From positions 4,473,001 to 4,537,000 of the forward strand of contig AP017605.1 in the NCBI GenBank assembly GCA_002356515.1: a stretch of 64,000 nt of DNA, read 5' to 3'. This document shows, piece after piece, positions 47,057-56,166 of the stretch. How positions within the stretch are numbered: position 1 is the first letter of the stretch; the number at the start of each line of letters is the position of its first letter. Made by a program: the position numbers and the translations under genes. Below the pieces are notes generated by a model. The model ran no database searches. It was not told the origin of the DNA and saw only the letters and a program-made list of their open reading frames with translations. The DNA is from Mesorhizobium loti. Lineage in GTDB: Bacteria > Pseudomonadota > Alphaproteobacteria > Rhizobiales > Rhizobiaceae.

Positions 47057-47106
47057 GGTTTCCTCCCCGAGGGGTTATTGTCCGTCGTCGGTTGCGTGCG
47101 GCGGTA

Positions 47107-47931
47107 TTATTTCACGGCGCCAAAGGTCAGGCCGCGCACCAGCTGCTTTTGGCTGAACCAGCCCATGATCAGGATTGGCGCGATCGCCAGCGTCGAGGCG
47201 GCCGAAAGCTTGGCCCAGAACAGGCCTTGCGGGCTGGAGAACGAACTGATGAAGGCGGTGAGCGGAGCGGCATCCGTGGTGGTCAGGCGGATCGTCCAGA
47301 ACGCCTCGTTCCAGGCCAGGATGATGTTCAAGAGCATGGTCGAGGCAATGCCGGGCACCGCCATCGGCGTCAGCACATAGATGATCTCGTTCCACAGCGA
47401 GGCGCCGTCCATGCGCGCCGCCTCCAGGATCTCGCCGGGGATCTCGCGGAAGTAGGTGTAGAGCATCCACACCACGATCGGCAGGTTGATCAGCATCAGC
47501 ATGACCATCAGGCCGACGCGGCTGTCGAGCAGGCCGGTGTCGCGGAAGATGAGGTAGATCGGGAACAGCACCGCGACCGCCGGCATCATCTTGGTGGACA
47601 GCATCCACATCAATATGTCCTTGGTCCGCTTGGTCGGCGAGAACGCCATCGACCATGCCGCCGGTATGGCGACCAGCAGGGCCAGGATGGTCGAGCCGAC
47701 CGAGAGCAGCACCGAATTGAAGAAGAACTTGAAGTAGCCGCTCTGCGCCTGGACCTCTGTATAGCTCTCGAATGTCCCCGACGGGATCAGGGCGAAGCCC
47801 TGGATCGCCTCTTGTTCCGACTTGAACGAGGTGATGATCGTGTAGAGGATCGGGAAGAAGATCAGCAGGGCGACGATCCAGGCGGCGCCTGTCGCAATGA
47901 CCTTGTGTTGGGTGGTGACTGCACGTGCCAT
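47107..47931 (-). CDS. smoG: Sorbitol/mannitol ABC permease
   Basis: A 274-residue MalG-type permease, six helices, with the coupling motif EILEAARMDGASLWNEIIYVLTPM split at the EAA loop. GAGGATAAG precedes ATG at 47931. The same reading frame stays open upstream across the neighbouring permease gene, but that part is antisense-like read-through, not a fusion. Confidence 0.92.
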   Translation of the reverse strand: MARAVTTQHKVIATGAAWIVALLIFFPILYTIITSFKSEQEAIQGFALIPSGTFESYTEVQAQSGYFKFFFNSVLLSVGSTILALLVAIPAAWSMAFSPTKRTKDILMWMLSTKMMPAVAVLFPIYLIFRDTGLLDSRVGLMVMLMLINLPIVVWMLYTYFREIPGEILEAARMDGASLWNEIIYVLTPMAVPGIASTMLLNIILAWNEAFWTIRLTTTDAAPLTAFISSFSSPQGLFWAKLSAASTLAIAPILIMGWFSQKQLVRGLTFGAVK

Positions 47932-47942
47932 CTTATCCTCCC

Positions 47943-48815
47943 TTACTTGTCGAGGTTCTTGCCGACCGCGCGCATGGCGAAGAAGGCGACGATGTTGGCG
48001 AGAATGACGGCGATCACACCGCCCGCGGATGCCTGGCCGATTTTGAACTCCAGCAGTGCCTTCTGGTAGACGAGGAAGGGCAGGTTGGTGGAGGCATAGC
48101 CGGGGCCGCCATTGGTGGTGACCAGGATCTCGGCATAGACCGAGAGCAGGAAGATGGTCTGGATCAGGATGACCACGGTGATGGCGCGCGACATGTGCGG
48201 CAGCGTCAGATAGATGAAGCGGCTGATGAAGCCGGCGCCGTCCATTTCGGCGGCTTCCTTCTGTTCGCCGTCGAGCGATTGCAGCGCGGTCAACAGGATC
48301 AATGTCGCGAAAGGCAGCCACTGCCAGGCGACGATGATAATGATCGCCGTCATCGGATGTTGCCCGAACCAGTCGATCGGTTGCGCCCCGAAGAAGCGCG
48401 CTATGTCGGCGAACACCCCGTATTGCGGGTGCATGATCATGTTCTTCCAAACCAATGCGGCCACCGGCGGCATGACGAAGAACGGTGAAATGACGAGGAT
48501 GCGCACGATCCCCTGTCCCCACATCGGCTGATCGATCAAAAGCGCCAGCAGGATGCCGCCGATCACTGTGATCAACAGCACGCTGACCACCAGGATCAAA
48601 GTGTTGAGGATCGATTGCAGGAAGGCGGGGTTGGAGTAGAACAGCGCGTAGTTGGAGAAACCAACGAAGCCGTCGCGGATCGGGTTGAGCGGATTGTACT
48701 GCTGGAAGGAGAACCACAGCGTGATGACCAGCGGCACGATCATCCAGACGAACAGCAGCACGACGGATGGCGCCATCATGAAACGGGCAAGCGAACGGGT
48801 CTGCTGAGTAGCCAT
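47943..48815 (-). CDS. smoF: Sorbitol/mannitol ABC permease
   Basis: A 290-residue MalF-type permease with FMMAPSVVLLFVWMIVPL as first helix and the coupling region QKEAAEMDGAGFISRFIYLTLPHM in two halves. ATG at 48815 is selected by homology to the family N-terminus. A pair of strong hairpins lies between it and the binding-protein gene. Confidence 0.92.
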   Translation of the reverse strand: MATQQTRSLARFMMAPSVVLLFVWMIVPLVITLWFSFQQYNPLNPIRDGFVGFSNYALFYSNPAFLQSILNTLILVVSVLLITVIGGILLALLIDQPMWGQGIVRILVISPFFVMPPVAALVWKNMIMHPQYGVFADIARFFGAQPIDWFGQHPMTAIIIIVAWQWLPFATLILLTALQSLDGEQKEAAEMDGAGFISRFIYLTLPHMSRAITVVILIQTIFLLSVYAEILVTTNGGPGYASTNLPFLVYQKALLEFKIGQASAGGVIAVILANIVAFFAMRAVGKNLDK

Positions 48816-48881
48816 GACGGTCACCCTCCAAAGGTCAGCTGGATTTTTAGAGTTGTGCCAGAAATTCCAGGATTGTGAAGA

Positions 48882-48937
48882 TGGCCGCCCGAACTGGGAC
48901 TCGGGCGGCCACTGCCGGTCATGGTGCGCGACCGGCA
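48882..48937 (-). terminator. Tandem hairpins after smoE
   Basis: Two perfect stem-loops: 8 bp TGCCGGTC/GACCGGCA (48913-48937) and 11 bp TGGCCGCCCGA/TCGGGCGGCCA (48882-48911). Neither has a T-tract on the minus strand. They follow the binding-protein stop and are placed to protect its mRNA 3' end or to attenuate transcription into the permease genes. Confidence 0.65.
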
Positions 48938-48956
48938 TTCGGCACCGGGAGGAGCC

Positions 48957-50267
48957 TTACTTGATATACCCGCCTTCGGTCATTGCCGCGGTGGCAGCGT
49001 CCTGGGCCTGCTTCAGCGCATCGTCGACGCTCGACTGGCCGGCAAGAGCCGCCGAGAAGAGCTGGCCGACAGTGGTGCCAAGACCCTGGAACTCAGGGAT
49101 GGCGACGAACTGGACGCCGACATAGGGCACCGGCTTGACGGTCGGATGCGTCGGGTCGGCGGCGTTGATCGAGTCCAGCGTCATCTTGGCGAACGGAGCC
49201 GCCTTCTGGTACTCGGCATTGGCGTAGAGCGAGGAACGCGTGCCCGGAGGAACGTTGGCCCAGCCTTCCTTCGAAGCGACGAGTTCGGCGTAATGCTTGC
49301 TGGTCGCCCAGGACACGAACTTCTCGGCGGCGTCGGCCTTCTTGGTGCCGGCCGGAATGGCCAGCGACCATGCCCACAGCCAGTTGCCGCGCTTGCCCAG
49401 GCCATTGTCGGGCGCCAGCGCATAGCCGACCTTGTCGGCGACGGTCGAGTTCTTCGGATCCGAAACGAAGGACGCCGCGACGGTGGCGTCGATCCACATG
49501 CCGCACTTGCCCTGCTGGAACAGCGCCAGGTTTTCGTTGAAGCCGTTGGAGGACGCGCCTTCCGGGCCGTCGGCCTTCATCAGGTCGACATAGAACTGCA
49601 GCGTGTTCTTCCATTCGGGCTGGTCGAATTGCGGCTTCCAGTTCTCGTCGAACCAGCGGGCGCCGAAGGAGTTCGACATGGCGGTCAGGAAGGCCATGTT
49701 CTCGCCCCAGCCGGCCTTGCCGCGCAGGCACACGCCGTTCACGCCATTGGCGCGGTCGGTCATCTTGTCGGCGGCCTGCTTGATGAAGTCCCAGGTCGGC
49801 GCATCGGGCATCTTCAGCCCGGCCTTTTCCATCAAATCCTTGCGGTACATGACGAAGGAGCTTTCGCCGTAGAAGGGCGCGGCATAGAGCTTGCCGTCGA
49901 CCGAAAGGCCGCCGGCAATGGCCGGGATGATGTCCTTGGCGTCATAGTCGTCGCCGAGCTTGTCGAGCGGCAAAAGCCAGCTCTGCTTGGCCCAGATCGG
50001 CACTTCGTATGTGCCGATGGTCATCACGTCATACTGGCCACCCTTGGTGGCGATGTCGGTGGTAACGCGCTCGCGCAGCACGTTCTCTTCGAGTGTGACC
50101 CAGTTGAGCTGGATGTCGGGGTTCGCCTTGGTGAAGTCTTCGGTCAGCTTCTGCATGCGGACCATATCGCCATTGTTGACGGTGGCGATGGTGATGGATT
50201 CGGCATGTGCGGCAAAAGCGAGAGCGCTGGCCGACAACAAGCCCAGGGTGAGCGTGCGCAGTTTCAT
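48957..50267 (-). CDS. smoE: Sorbitol/mannitol-binding protein of the ABC importer
   Basis: A 436-residue CUT1 binding protein with a Sec signal peptide (MKLRTLTLGLLSASALAFAA, cleavage near AHA-ES). The mature start ESITIATVNNGDMVRMQKL and DVMTIGTYEVPIWAKQSW match SmoE-type polyol-binding proteins. GGAGGAATTTG precedes ATG at 50267. It opens the smo operon; promoter and candidate operator lie at 50310-50343. Confidence 0.93.
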   Translation of the reverse strand: MKLRTLTLGLLSASALAFAAHAESITIATVNNGDMVRMQKLTEDFTKANPDIQLNWVTLEENVLRERVTTDIATKGGQYDVMTIGTYEVPIWAKQSWLLPLDKLGDDYDAKDIIPAIAGGLSVDGKLYAAPFYGESSFVMYRKDLMEKAGLKMPDAPTWDFIKQAADKMTDRANGVNGVCLRGKAGWGENMAFLTAMSNSFGARWFDENWKPQFDQPEWKNTLQFYVDLMKADGPEGASSNGFNENLALFQQGKCGMWIDATVAASFVSDPKNSTVADKVGYALAPDNGLGKRGNWLWAWSLAIPAGTKKADAAEKFVSWATSKHYAELVASKEGWANVPPGTRSSLYANAEYQKAAPFAKMTLDSINAADPTHPTVKPVPYVGVQFVAIPEFQGLGTTVGQLFSAALAGQSSVDDALKQAQDAATAAMTEGGYIK

Positions 50268-50309
50268 CAAATTCCTCCCATGAACCAAGATGAGCATTTG
50301 CCTTGGCTA

Positions 50310-50343
50310 TGAGCAATTACTCACTTGCCGTGAATTATGTCAA
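50310..50343 (-). promoter_or_regulatory. smoE promoter with overlapping palindrome
   Basis: Minus strand: perfect TTGACA (50343-50338), 18 bases, TAATTG (50319-50314). The near-palindrome TGAGCAATTACTCA (50310-50323) covers the -10. A similar GAGCAATT core lies before the SorC-type regulator gene (52777-52788), suggesting shared control. Confidence 0.5.
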
Positions 50344-50469
50344 GCCGGATTCGATGCTGCAGCGCAGCACTCGGCCAGCCGATAGACCGACGACAAGCAG
50401 TCCGCGTGCCGGATATCAGGCGACGGGATAGGGAGGGCGTGGAGGCTTGGATCGAGTGAAAAGCGCCTC

Positions 50470-51375
50470 TCAGCAGGCGATCTCGGCCAGCAGCCAGTCG
50501 CGGAAGGCGCGGATCTTCGGCACGTTGCGGCGCGCTTCGGGATAGACCAGCCAGTAGGCATGGCCATCGTCGCCGACCAGGTCGAAAGGCTGGATCAGGC
50601 GGCCATCGGCAAGTTCCGCCTTGAACAGCGCCCTGGTCAGGATCGCCACGCCGTGGCCTGCTATGGCGGCATTGGCCTCATAGGCCTGCGCGCCCATGCT
50701 GCTGCCGGGCCGCTTGGCAAGGTCGTGCGCATGCACGCCGGCGGTCTCGAACCATTGCGTCCACCAGACATCGCCCGGATCCAGGATCGGCAGCCGCAAC
50801 AGGTCGGCCGGCTCCTTGATGCCGCCGATGCTCGCCGCGAGCTTCGGGCTCAGCATCGGCGTGAAATCGGCATCGAGCAGCTTGTGGGCTTCCAGTCCTG
50901 GCCATTTGCCGCCGCCCGAACGGATGGCGAGATCGACATCCTCGCGGGCGAAATCCGTCAGCCGGCTCGATGTTTCGAGCCGCACGGCAAGGGCGGGATG
51001 AGCCATCTGAAACGAGCCCAGATGATGCGCCAGCCAGTTCGAGGCGAAGGTCAGCACCGTGGTGACGCACAACAGGCCGTCCGCGCCGCCACGCGCGGCG
51101 GCATAGGCCTGACTGAGAATGGCAAAGGCCTCGCTGACCGCCGGCGCCAGGCGTTGGCCGGCTTCGGTCAGCTCGATCTGCCGCGGCCGGCGCAGGAACA
51201 GCGGTGACCCGACACGTTCTTCCAGCACCTTGATCTGATAGCTGACGGCAGCCTGTGTCATGGCGAGTTCCACCGCCGCCTTGGTGAAGGAAAGATGCCG
51301 CGCAACCGCTTCGAACACCCGGATCGCCTGCAGCGGCGGGAGTTGCGAAAGCTGTGGCGAGCTCAGATCCGGCAT
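50470..51375 (-). CDS. LysR family regulator
   Basis: A 301-residue LysR regulator of the GcvA-like group: PPLQAIRVFEAVARHLSFTKAA and MTQAAVSYQIKVLE form the winged helix, followed by the effector domain. It sits between smoE and the small DUF1127-like gene, on the smo strand. It might act on the adjoining polyol genes or on a distant target. Confidence 0.9.
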   Translation of the reverse strand: MPDLSSPQLSQLPPLQAIRVFEAVARHLSFTKAAVELAMTQAAVSYQIKVLEERVGSPLFLRRPRQIELTEAGQRLAPAVSEAFAILSQAYAAARGGADGLLCVTTVLTFASNWLAHHLGSFQMAHPALAVRLETSSRLTDFAREDVDLAIRSGGGKWPGLEAHKLLDADFTPMLSPKLAASIGGIKEPADLLRLPILDPGDVWWTQWFETAGVHAHDLAKRPGSSMGAQAYEANAAIAGHGVAILTRALFKAELADGRLIQPFDLVGDDGHAYWLVYPEARRNVPKIRAFRDWLLAEIAC

Positions 51376-51486
51376 AAGGCCTCCTTATGGGTCCTTATCG
51401 ACGTTCGATTGGCAAAGCCGGCCGGCAAGACCGACATTCAGGGTCAACCCGTCATTCGGGTTCAAGGATAGCGAAGGTTGACGATC

Positions 51487-51672
51487 ATGACCATGGCGCA
51501 GCAAAAATGCACTCCCGCTCCAGATCACCGCTGGATTTCGTGGCTCACGGACGGATTCGGCTGGTTCGCGATCAGAAAAAGGGCGCATCTCGACATCAGG
51601 GATCTGTCGCCGCATCTGCAGCGCGACGTCGGTTTCCTCGATGGCAATGATCCTTTCGGCCGGCACCGATAG
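51487..51672 (+). CDS. Small DUF1127-like protein
   Basis: A 61-residue basic protein. The C-terminal part RAHLDIRDLSPHLQRDVGFLD resembles the DUF1127 pattern (L.DLS..LL.DIG), found in small RNA-binding or stress proteins of alphaproteobacteria. A Trp-rich segment (WISWLTDGFGWF) precedes it. AAGGTT lies upstream of ATG at 51487; ATG at 51493 is the alternative. It is flanked by two minus-strand regulators. Confidence 0.6.
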   Translation: MTMAQQKCTPAPDHRWISWLTDGFGWFAIRKRAHLDIRDLSPHLQRDVGFLDGNDPFGRHR

Positions 51673-51730
51673 ACTTGTCGGCTTTATCGCAAAAAGCAGT
51701 CGCCGCTGCCGCACCTGGCAGGGTCTGCGG

Positions 51731-52690
51731 TCAGATGCTGGCCAGCAGGGCGGTCGCCGTCCGCTCATCGGTGATGAGCCCATTGACCAGCCTGCGGTTC
51801 ACGGCCGCCAGGATTCCCGGCAGCTTGCGCTCGCCCATGGCCAGCGCGATGACCAGCGACTTTTCACGCGACGGCAGCGATGCCGACGACACCCGGTCAT
51901 TGGTGATGCCCTCGATCATGCGGCCATCGCGATCGAAAACCCAGCCGACGATCTCGGCGATGCCGCCTGCCTTCTGCAAGGCTTTCAACTCGCTTTCGGA
52001 GATGAAGCCGTCCTCATAGAGCGGCGCCTTGGGACCGAGGTCGCCAATGCCGATGAAGGTGACGTCGGCTTCCGCCGCAAGCGCCAGCGTCGGCTGGATC
52101 ATCGGCTGGTTGAGCAGCATCTCTCGCTCCTGTGGCGAGGAGGCGATGACCGGCAGCGGCATCGGGAAGGAGCGCGCCTTGACCCGGTCGGCCATGGTGA
52201 AGATGACGTTGTAGAAGGCGGCCGAACCATCAGGCGAAATGTTGCCGGTCAAGGACACCACCTTGTGCTGCGGACATTCCATCGGCGGCAATTGCTCGAT
52301 CGCCGCCTTCAGCGTGCGTCCTGTGCCGATGCCCATGACGATCGGCGTCGGAGAGCGCAGCCGCCGCTCGATCTCGGCGGCCGCCGCCTCGGCGATGCCG
52401 ATGGTGGTGGAGGATGAATTCGGATCGCTCGGCACCACCTCGACCAAATCGAGCGCGAAGCGCGATCTCAGCCGGGCCGCGAGGTCGAGACAGTTGGCGA
52501 TCGGATGATCGACACGGACCTTGATCAAGCCTTCCGACACCGCCAGCGACACCAGGCGCTGCGCCGTCTGCCGCGAAATGCCGAGCGTGGCGGCGATCTG
52601 GTCCTGTGTGTTGCCGGCAACGTAATAAAGCCAGCCGGCGCGCGCCGCGTCGTCCAGCCTGTTGCTGCCGCCATCCTGCCGGGTATTCAC
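51731..52690 (-). CDS. SorC/DeoR-type sugar-binding transcriptional regulator
   Basis: A 319-residue regulator: N-terminal helix-turn-helix GNTQDQIAATLGISRQTAQRLVS and a C-terminal sugar-phosphate-binding domain with GIGTGRTLKAAIEQLP, VVSLTGNISPDGSA and the FIGIGDLG block. Such proteins answer to phosphorylated sugars. GTG at 52690 has GGGAGG at ideal spacing, better than the longer frame. It is the most likely regulator of the smo/mtlK genes, with the shared GAGCAATT element before smoE and before itself. Confidence 0.9.
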   Translation of the reverse strand: MNTRQDGGSNRLDDAARAGWLYYVAGNTQDQIAATLGISRQTAQRLVSLAVSEGLIKVRVDHPIANCLDLAARLRSRFALDLVEVVPSDPNSSSTTIGIAEAAAAEIERRLRSPTPIVMGIGTGRTLKAAIEQLPPMECPQHKVVSLTGNISPDGSAAFYNVIFTMADRVKARSFPMPLPVIASSPQEREMLLNQPMIQPTLALAAEADVTFIGIGDLGPKAPLYEDGFISESELKALQKAGGIAEIVGWVFDRDGRMIEGITNDRVSSASLPSREKSLVIALAMGERKLPGILAAVNRRLVNGLITDERTATALLASI

Positions 52691-52776
52691 GTCCTGCCTC
52701 CCAAGGCCGCCGGTTATCAAGGCGGTCCACTCTTAGTTTCGCAGGGAACGGCGTCCTGCGCAATTGTCAATATCAA

Positions 52777-52788
52777 GAGCAATTGTTC
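52777..52788. promoter_or_regulatory. GAGCAATTGTTC element, candidate operator
   Basis: A near-palindrome in front of the SorC-type regulator gene, sharing GAGCAATT and a trailing TC with TGAGCAATTACTCA at the smoE promoter. Consistent with autoregulation plus control of smo. Confidence 0.4.
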
Positions 52789-52802
52789 GCAGCTGCGAGA
52801 TT

Positions 52803-52825
52803 GAGATTGTCCCACCGACAATCTC
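52803..52825. promoter_or_regulatory. Perfect inverted repeat in the regulator/HAD divergent region
   Basis: GAGATTGTC-CCACC-GACAATCTC, nine-base perfect arms. No T-tract follows, so a protein-binding site is more likely than a terminator. It lies between the divergent SorC-type regulator and HAD genes. Confidence 0.5.
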
Positions 52826-52935
52826 TGACCGCGCAGAGCAAGCCGGCTTCGGTTCCAGTCACGGCCGCCTTCTGTGATCCTGACGGTTTATCTCCCGGCG
52901 CAAACCCTTTAAGGGGATCGCAAAAGGAGCGCTGC

Positions 52936-53568
52936 ATGACACCGAAGGCGGTTTTCTGGGACATGGACGGCACGCTGGTCGACAGCGAGCCGCTGCACGA
53001 GGCGGCCCTGGTGGCGGCGATGCGCAATGCCGGTCTCAAGCCGCCCGCCGACCTGCATGAGCGCGTGCTCGGCGTCGCCGCCTGGCCGGTCTACGAGATG
53101 ATGCGCGACGAGTTCGGCCTCGATCTTCCCTTCGACGATTGGATCATGCGCAAATACGAGCATTATCTGCCGCTGGTCGAGGGCTTGAAGCCGCGCCCCG
53201 GCGCGATCGAGGTCTTCAACGAATTACGAGCGCTTGGCGTGCAGCAGGCGGTGGTCTCCAATTCGGACCGGATGATCGTCGACGCCAATCTGCGCATGGT
53301 CGGCCTTGTCTATCCCGGCATGAAGACGGTCAGCCGCAACGATGTGCGCGATGGCAAGCCGCACGCCGAACCCTTCTTGCGCGCCGCCTATCTGGCCGAT
53401 GTCGATCCCGCGCACGCGGTGGCGGTCGACGACAGCTGGCCGGGCGCCATGGCGGGTCTGGCGGCGGGCATGAAGACGATCTTCTGGCCGGAAAAGCCGA
53501 TGGAAGGACCGCCCGGCGCCACCGTCATCAACAGCGCCGAGGAACTGCGGGCTCAGCTCGGGCTCTAA
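52936..53568 (+). CDS. HAD-superfamily hydrolase (subfamily IA)
   Basis: A 210-residue HAD-IA phosphatase: motif I FWDMDGTLVDSE, motif II VVSNSD, motif III Lys in GKPHAEPF and motif IV AVDDSWPGAMAG. AAAGGAG precedes ATG at 52936. It diverges from the SorC-type regulator and converges with the class II aldolase-like gene, sharing four bases with its stop. The likely substrate is a sugar or polyol phosphate; it is a different paralogue from that at 42967. Confidence 0.9.
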   Translation: MTPKAVFWDMDGTLVDSEPLHEAALVAAMRNAGLKPPADLHERVLGVAAWPVYEMMRDEFGLDLPFDDWIMRKYEHYLPLVEGLKPRPGAIEVFNELRALGVQQAVVSNSDRMIVDANLRMVGLVYPGMKTVSRNDVRDGKPHAEPFLRAAYLADVDPAHAVAVDDSWPGAMAGLAAGMKTIFWPEKPMEGPPGATVINSAEELRAQLGL

Positions 53569-54332
53569 TTGCGGTAGGCGGGTTCCTGCTCGTCGAGGAT
53601 CGCCTTCAATTCGGCGAGGTGACGCTCGGCCTGGCCGGGATAATCATCCATCTCGCTCGCCGTCTTCTCGGCGATCGCATCGGACAGCGTGCGCAGCGGC
53701 CGGCCGGTCCACAGCGCCTTGATGTAGGTCTCGGCGGCGCGCTCGAAATAGAACATACGGTTGAAGGCATCGGCCACCGTGTCGCCGATCACCATCACGC
53801 CGTGATTGCCCATCACCATCACCTTGACCTTGGGATCGGTGAGAAGCTGCGAGCAGCGCTCGCCCTCTTCCTCGAAGGCCAGCCCGCCATAATGCGCATC
53901 GACGACGTGGCGGTTGAAGAACATCGCCGAATTCTGGTCGATCGGCGGCAAAGTCGAATCGGCGAGCGAGGCCAGGACCGTGGCGTGGATCGAATGCACA
54001 TGCATGGCGCAGCGCGCATGCGGCACGTTGCGATGGATGGCGCCGTGCAGGCCCCAGGCCGTCGGGTCGGGCGCGTTGGGGCCGGAGAGCGTTTCGGGAT
54101 CGTTGGCGTCGATCAGCAGCAGATCGCTCGCCTTGATGCGCGAGAAATGCACCTGGTTCGGGTTCATCAGGAATTTGGTGCCGTCGTCGTTGACGGACAG
54201 CGAGAAATGATTGGCCACTGCCTCATGCATGTTGAGCCGAGCTGTCCAGCGGAAAGCGGCGGCGAGATCGACGCGCTCTTCGTAGTAAGGCAGGTTGCTC
54301 AGCGGCTCCTTGTGCAGGCGGGTGATGCTCAT
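53565..54332 (-). CDS. Class II aldolase/adducin family protein
   Basis: A 255-residue zinc-dependent aldolase-fold protein. The zinc ligands appear in MHVHSIHATVLASLAD (HxH) and the later His in MGNHGVMVIGDT; the N-terminal FRWTARLNMHEAVANHFSL is the family start. Members cleave fuculose or ribulose phosphates, epimerise sugars or act on other aldols, so the substrate is open. ATG at 54332 matches the family N-terminus. It lies tail to tail with the HAD gene. Confidence 0.9.
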   Translation of the reverse strand: MSITRLHKEPLSNLPYYEERVDLAAAFRWTARLNMHEAVANHFSLSVNDDGTKFLMNPNQVHFSRIKASDLLLIDANDPETLSGPNAPDPTAWGLHGAIHRNVPHARCAMHVHSIHATVLASLADSTLPPIDQNSAMFFNRHVVDAHYGGLAFEEEGERCSQLLTDPKVKVMVMGNHGVMVIGDTVADAFNRMFYFERAAETYIKALWTGRPLRTLSDAIAEKTASEMDDYPGQAERHLAELKAILDEQEPAYRN

Positions 54333-54419
54333 CGAAAATCCTCCGGTTTTGGCCAGAATGCCGTGACCCACAGCGGCCCGCAACGGGTTTCGGTTGGTGC
54401 AGGCAGAAGCCGCTGACTG

Positions 54420-55061
54420 TCAGGCCGCCGTGCTGGCGGCGGTCGCGGCCCTGAGCCCGCCATGCTCGACGATGAAATCGATGACCTCCCGCAACCCCTT
54501 GCCGCGCGACAGATCGGTGAAACCGAACGGCCGCTTACCGCGCATGCGGCCGGCGTCGCTCTCCATCACGTCGAGGTTGACGTTCACATAAGGTGCGAGA
54601 TCGCTCTTGTTGATGATGAGGAAGTCCGAGCGCGTGATCGCCGGCCCGCCCTTCCTTGGGATTTCCTCGCCCTGGCAGACCGAGATGACATAGAGCGTCA
54701 AATCCGCGAGGTCCGGCGAGAAGGTGGCGGCAAGGTTGTCGCCGCCGGATTCGATGAAGATGATGTCGAGATCGGGGAATTTCCGGTTGAGCTCGGCGAT
54801 CGCCTGCAAATTGATCGACGCGTCCTCGCGGATGGCGGTGTGCGGACAGCCGCCGGTCTCGACACCGACAATGCGCTCCTCCGGCAGCGCCTGCAGCCGA
54901 GCCAACATCATGGCGTCTTCCCTTGTGTAGATGTCGTTGGTGACGACGGCGATGGAGAACTCGTCGCGCAGCGCCTTGCAGAGTTTCTCTGTGAGCGTCG
55001 TCTTGCCGGAGCCGACAGGGCCGCCGATGCCGATGCGAAGGGGACCGTTGGCTTGGGTCAT
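54420..55061 (-). CDS. ureG: Urease accessory GTPase UreG
   Basis: A 213-residue SIMIBI GTPase with P-loop GGPVGSGKT at residue 14, the metal motif [10 protein letters not shown] (Cys-Pro-His), [13 protein letters not shown] and NKSDLAP. It couples GTP hydrolysis to nickel insertion into UreC together with UreE, UreF and UreD. ATG at 55061 overlaps the stop of the DUF3995 gene by four bases. It is the last gene of the cluster. Confidence 0.96.
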   Translation of the reverse strand: MTQANGPLRIGIGGPVGSGKTTLTEKLCKALRDEFSIAVVTNDIYTREDAMMLARLQALPEERIVGVETGGCPHTAIREDASINLQAIAELNRKFPDLDIIFIESGGDNLAATFSPDLADLTLYVISVCQGEEIPRKGGPAITRSDFLIINKSDLAPYVNVNLDVMESDAGRMRGKRPFGFTDLSRGKGLREVIDFIVEHGGLRAATAASTAA

Positions 55062-55498
55062 GTCGGGAACTCCATGATGGCAAGGATAGCGAAGCCGAGC
55101 CCGATCAGCAGGCACAGCGGCGAATAGTAACGCACATCGAGCCGCGCGAAAGGCTGCTCGGGCGCCAGCCGCCGCCACCACGGCGTGAAGCCGGCAATGC
55201 CGCGTCCCAGGAACACCAGTCCGATGAGCAGCGAGGTGGCTGCAAGGCCCTCCTTGGGGAAGGGCGAGGCAAAGAAGCCGATGAGCGCCAGCGGCCAGAG
55301 CGTCGCCAGGCCAAGGCAGGCGGCAACGGCGAAACTGGCGAAGGGCGTCGGCATCTCATCGACGCCGCGAAAGCCGACGACGGCGCGGGCGCAGGACGCC
55401 GCATCGCTGCCCGGCCAGATGCCGCCGATGCCCCAATAGACATGCAGCGCCGTGATCAGCAGCAGGACGAAGGAGAGGACAAAGGCGAGGGCGATCAT
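55058..55498 (-). CDS. DUF3995 membrane protein within the urease cluster
   Basis: A 146-residue membrane protein with four helices: [29 protein letters not shown] is the first with HVYWG, the signature of DUF3995. Function unknown. It is co-translated with ureF (ATGA at 55495-55498) and ureG (55058-55061), which argues for a role linked to urease maturation or nitrogen use rather than chance position. Confidence 0.88.
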   Translation of the reverse strand: MIALAFVLSFVLLLITALHVYWGIGGIWPGSDAASCARAVVGFRGVDEMPTPFASFAVAACLGLATLWPLALIGFFASPFPKEGLAATSLLIGLVFLGRGIAGFTPWWRRLAPEQPFARLDVRYYSPLCLLIGLGFAILAIMEFPT

Positions 55499-56166
55499 GA
55501 ACGGAACAGCCGCGAATATTGCGTTTCGTGCCTCATCGCCATGACATCGGAGACGAAGGCGCAGCCGCCGAGATCGTCCACTGTCGAACGGGACGCGCGG
55601 TCGGCGGTCGAGAGCGCCAGCGGCTCGAAACCGGCCAGCAGCGTGGTGGCCTCGCTCTGGCCGACGACACCCAGCCTGATCGCCGCCTGGACGAGGTTGG
55701 AGAAGAAGGCTTGCAGGAAGGCGGACAGCGCGTCCTGCAGCGCGATACCGTTGCCGCCGGCAATGGCGCCGACGACGACGCAATAGGCGCATTCGGCCGG
55801 CAAGCGTTCCAGCACAGGATTGGGCCAGGCGGCGGCCGCTTTCAGGAAGGCGGCACCTTGCAGCATGGTCTCGGTATGGCGTTCCCGCGATCCGGCGAGC
55901 GCCTCGGCCAGTGCGGCCATTTCTTCGAGATCGCCGGAGTTGCGGGCGCGGCGCCAGCTCTCGGAAAACAGCACGGCATCGTTCCAGCCCGAGCCCATCT
56001 CGACCAGCGTTCCCAACCAGTTGGCCAGGCTCCCGGCATCGGCAACCAGCCCGTCATGCACCGCCCGTTCGAGACCGTGGCTGTAGGCAAAGCCGCCGAC
56101 CGGAAAGGCCGGCGACAGCCACGCCATCAGCCGCAGCAGGGCGATGTTCGAGGGCTGGTCAGTCAT
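55495..56166 (-). CDS. ureF: Urease accessory protein UreF
   Basis: A 223-residue all-helical UreF. It begins with [24 protein letters not shown], diagnostic of the family, and has [22 protein letters not shown] and the conserved [18 protein letters not shown] region. It acts with UreD and UreG in the activation complex. ATG at 56166 lies eight bases inside the end of ureE. Confidence 0.94.
   Translation of the reverse strand: MTDQPSNIALLRLMAWLSPAFPVGGFAYSHGLERAVHDGLVADAGSLANWLGTLVEMGSGWNDAVLFSESWRRARNSGDLEEMAALAEALAGSRERHTETMLQGAAFLKAAAAWPNPVLERLPAECAYCVVVGAIAGGNGIALQDALSAFLQAFFSNLVQAAIRLGVVGQSEATTLLAGFEPLALSTADRASRSTVDDLGGCAFVSDVMAMRHETQYSRLFRS

Noticed and set aside
47932..48831. Fusion of two permeases into one 574-codon frame
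   Set aside because: Only the 3' half (47107-47931) is permease sequence; the 5' half is an out-of-frame reading of smoF.
48921..50312. Plus-strand frame opposite smoE
   Set aside because: Antisense shadow with no signal peptide or motif; smoE has signal peptide, ribosome site and family identity.
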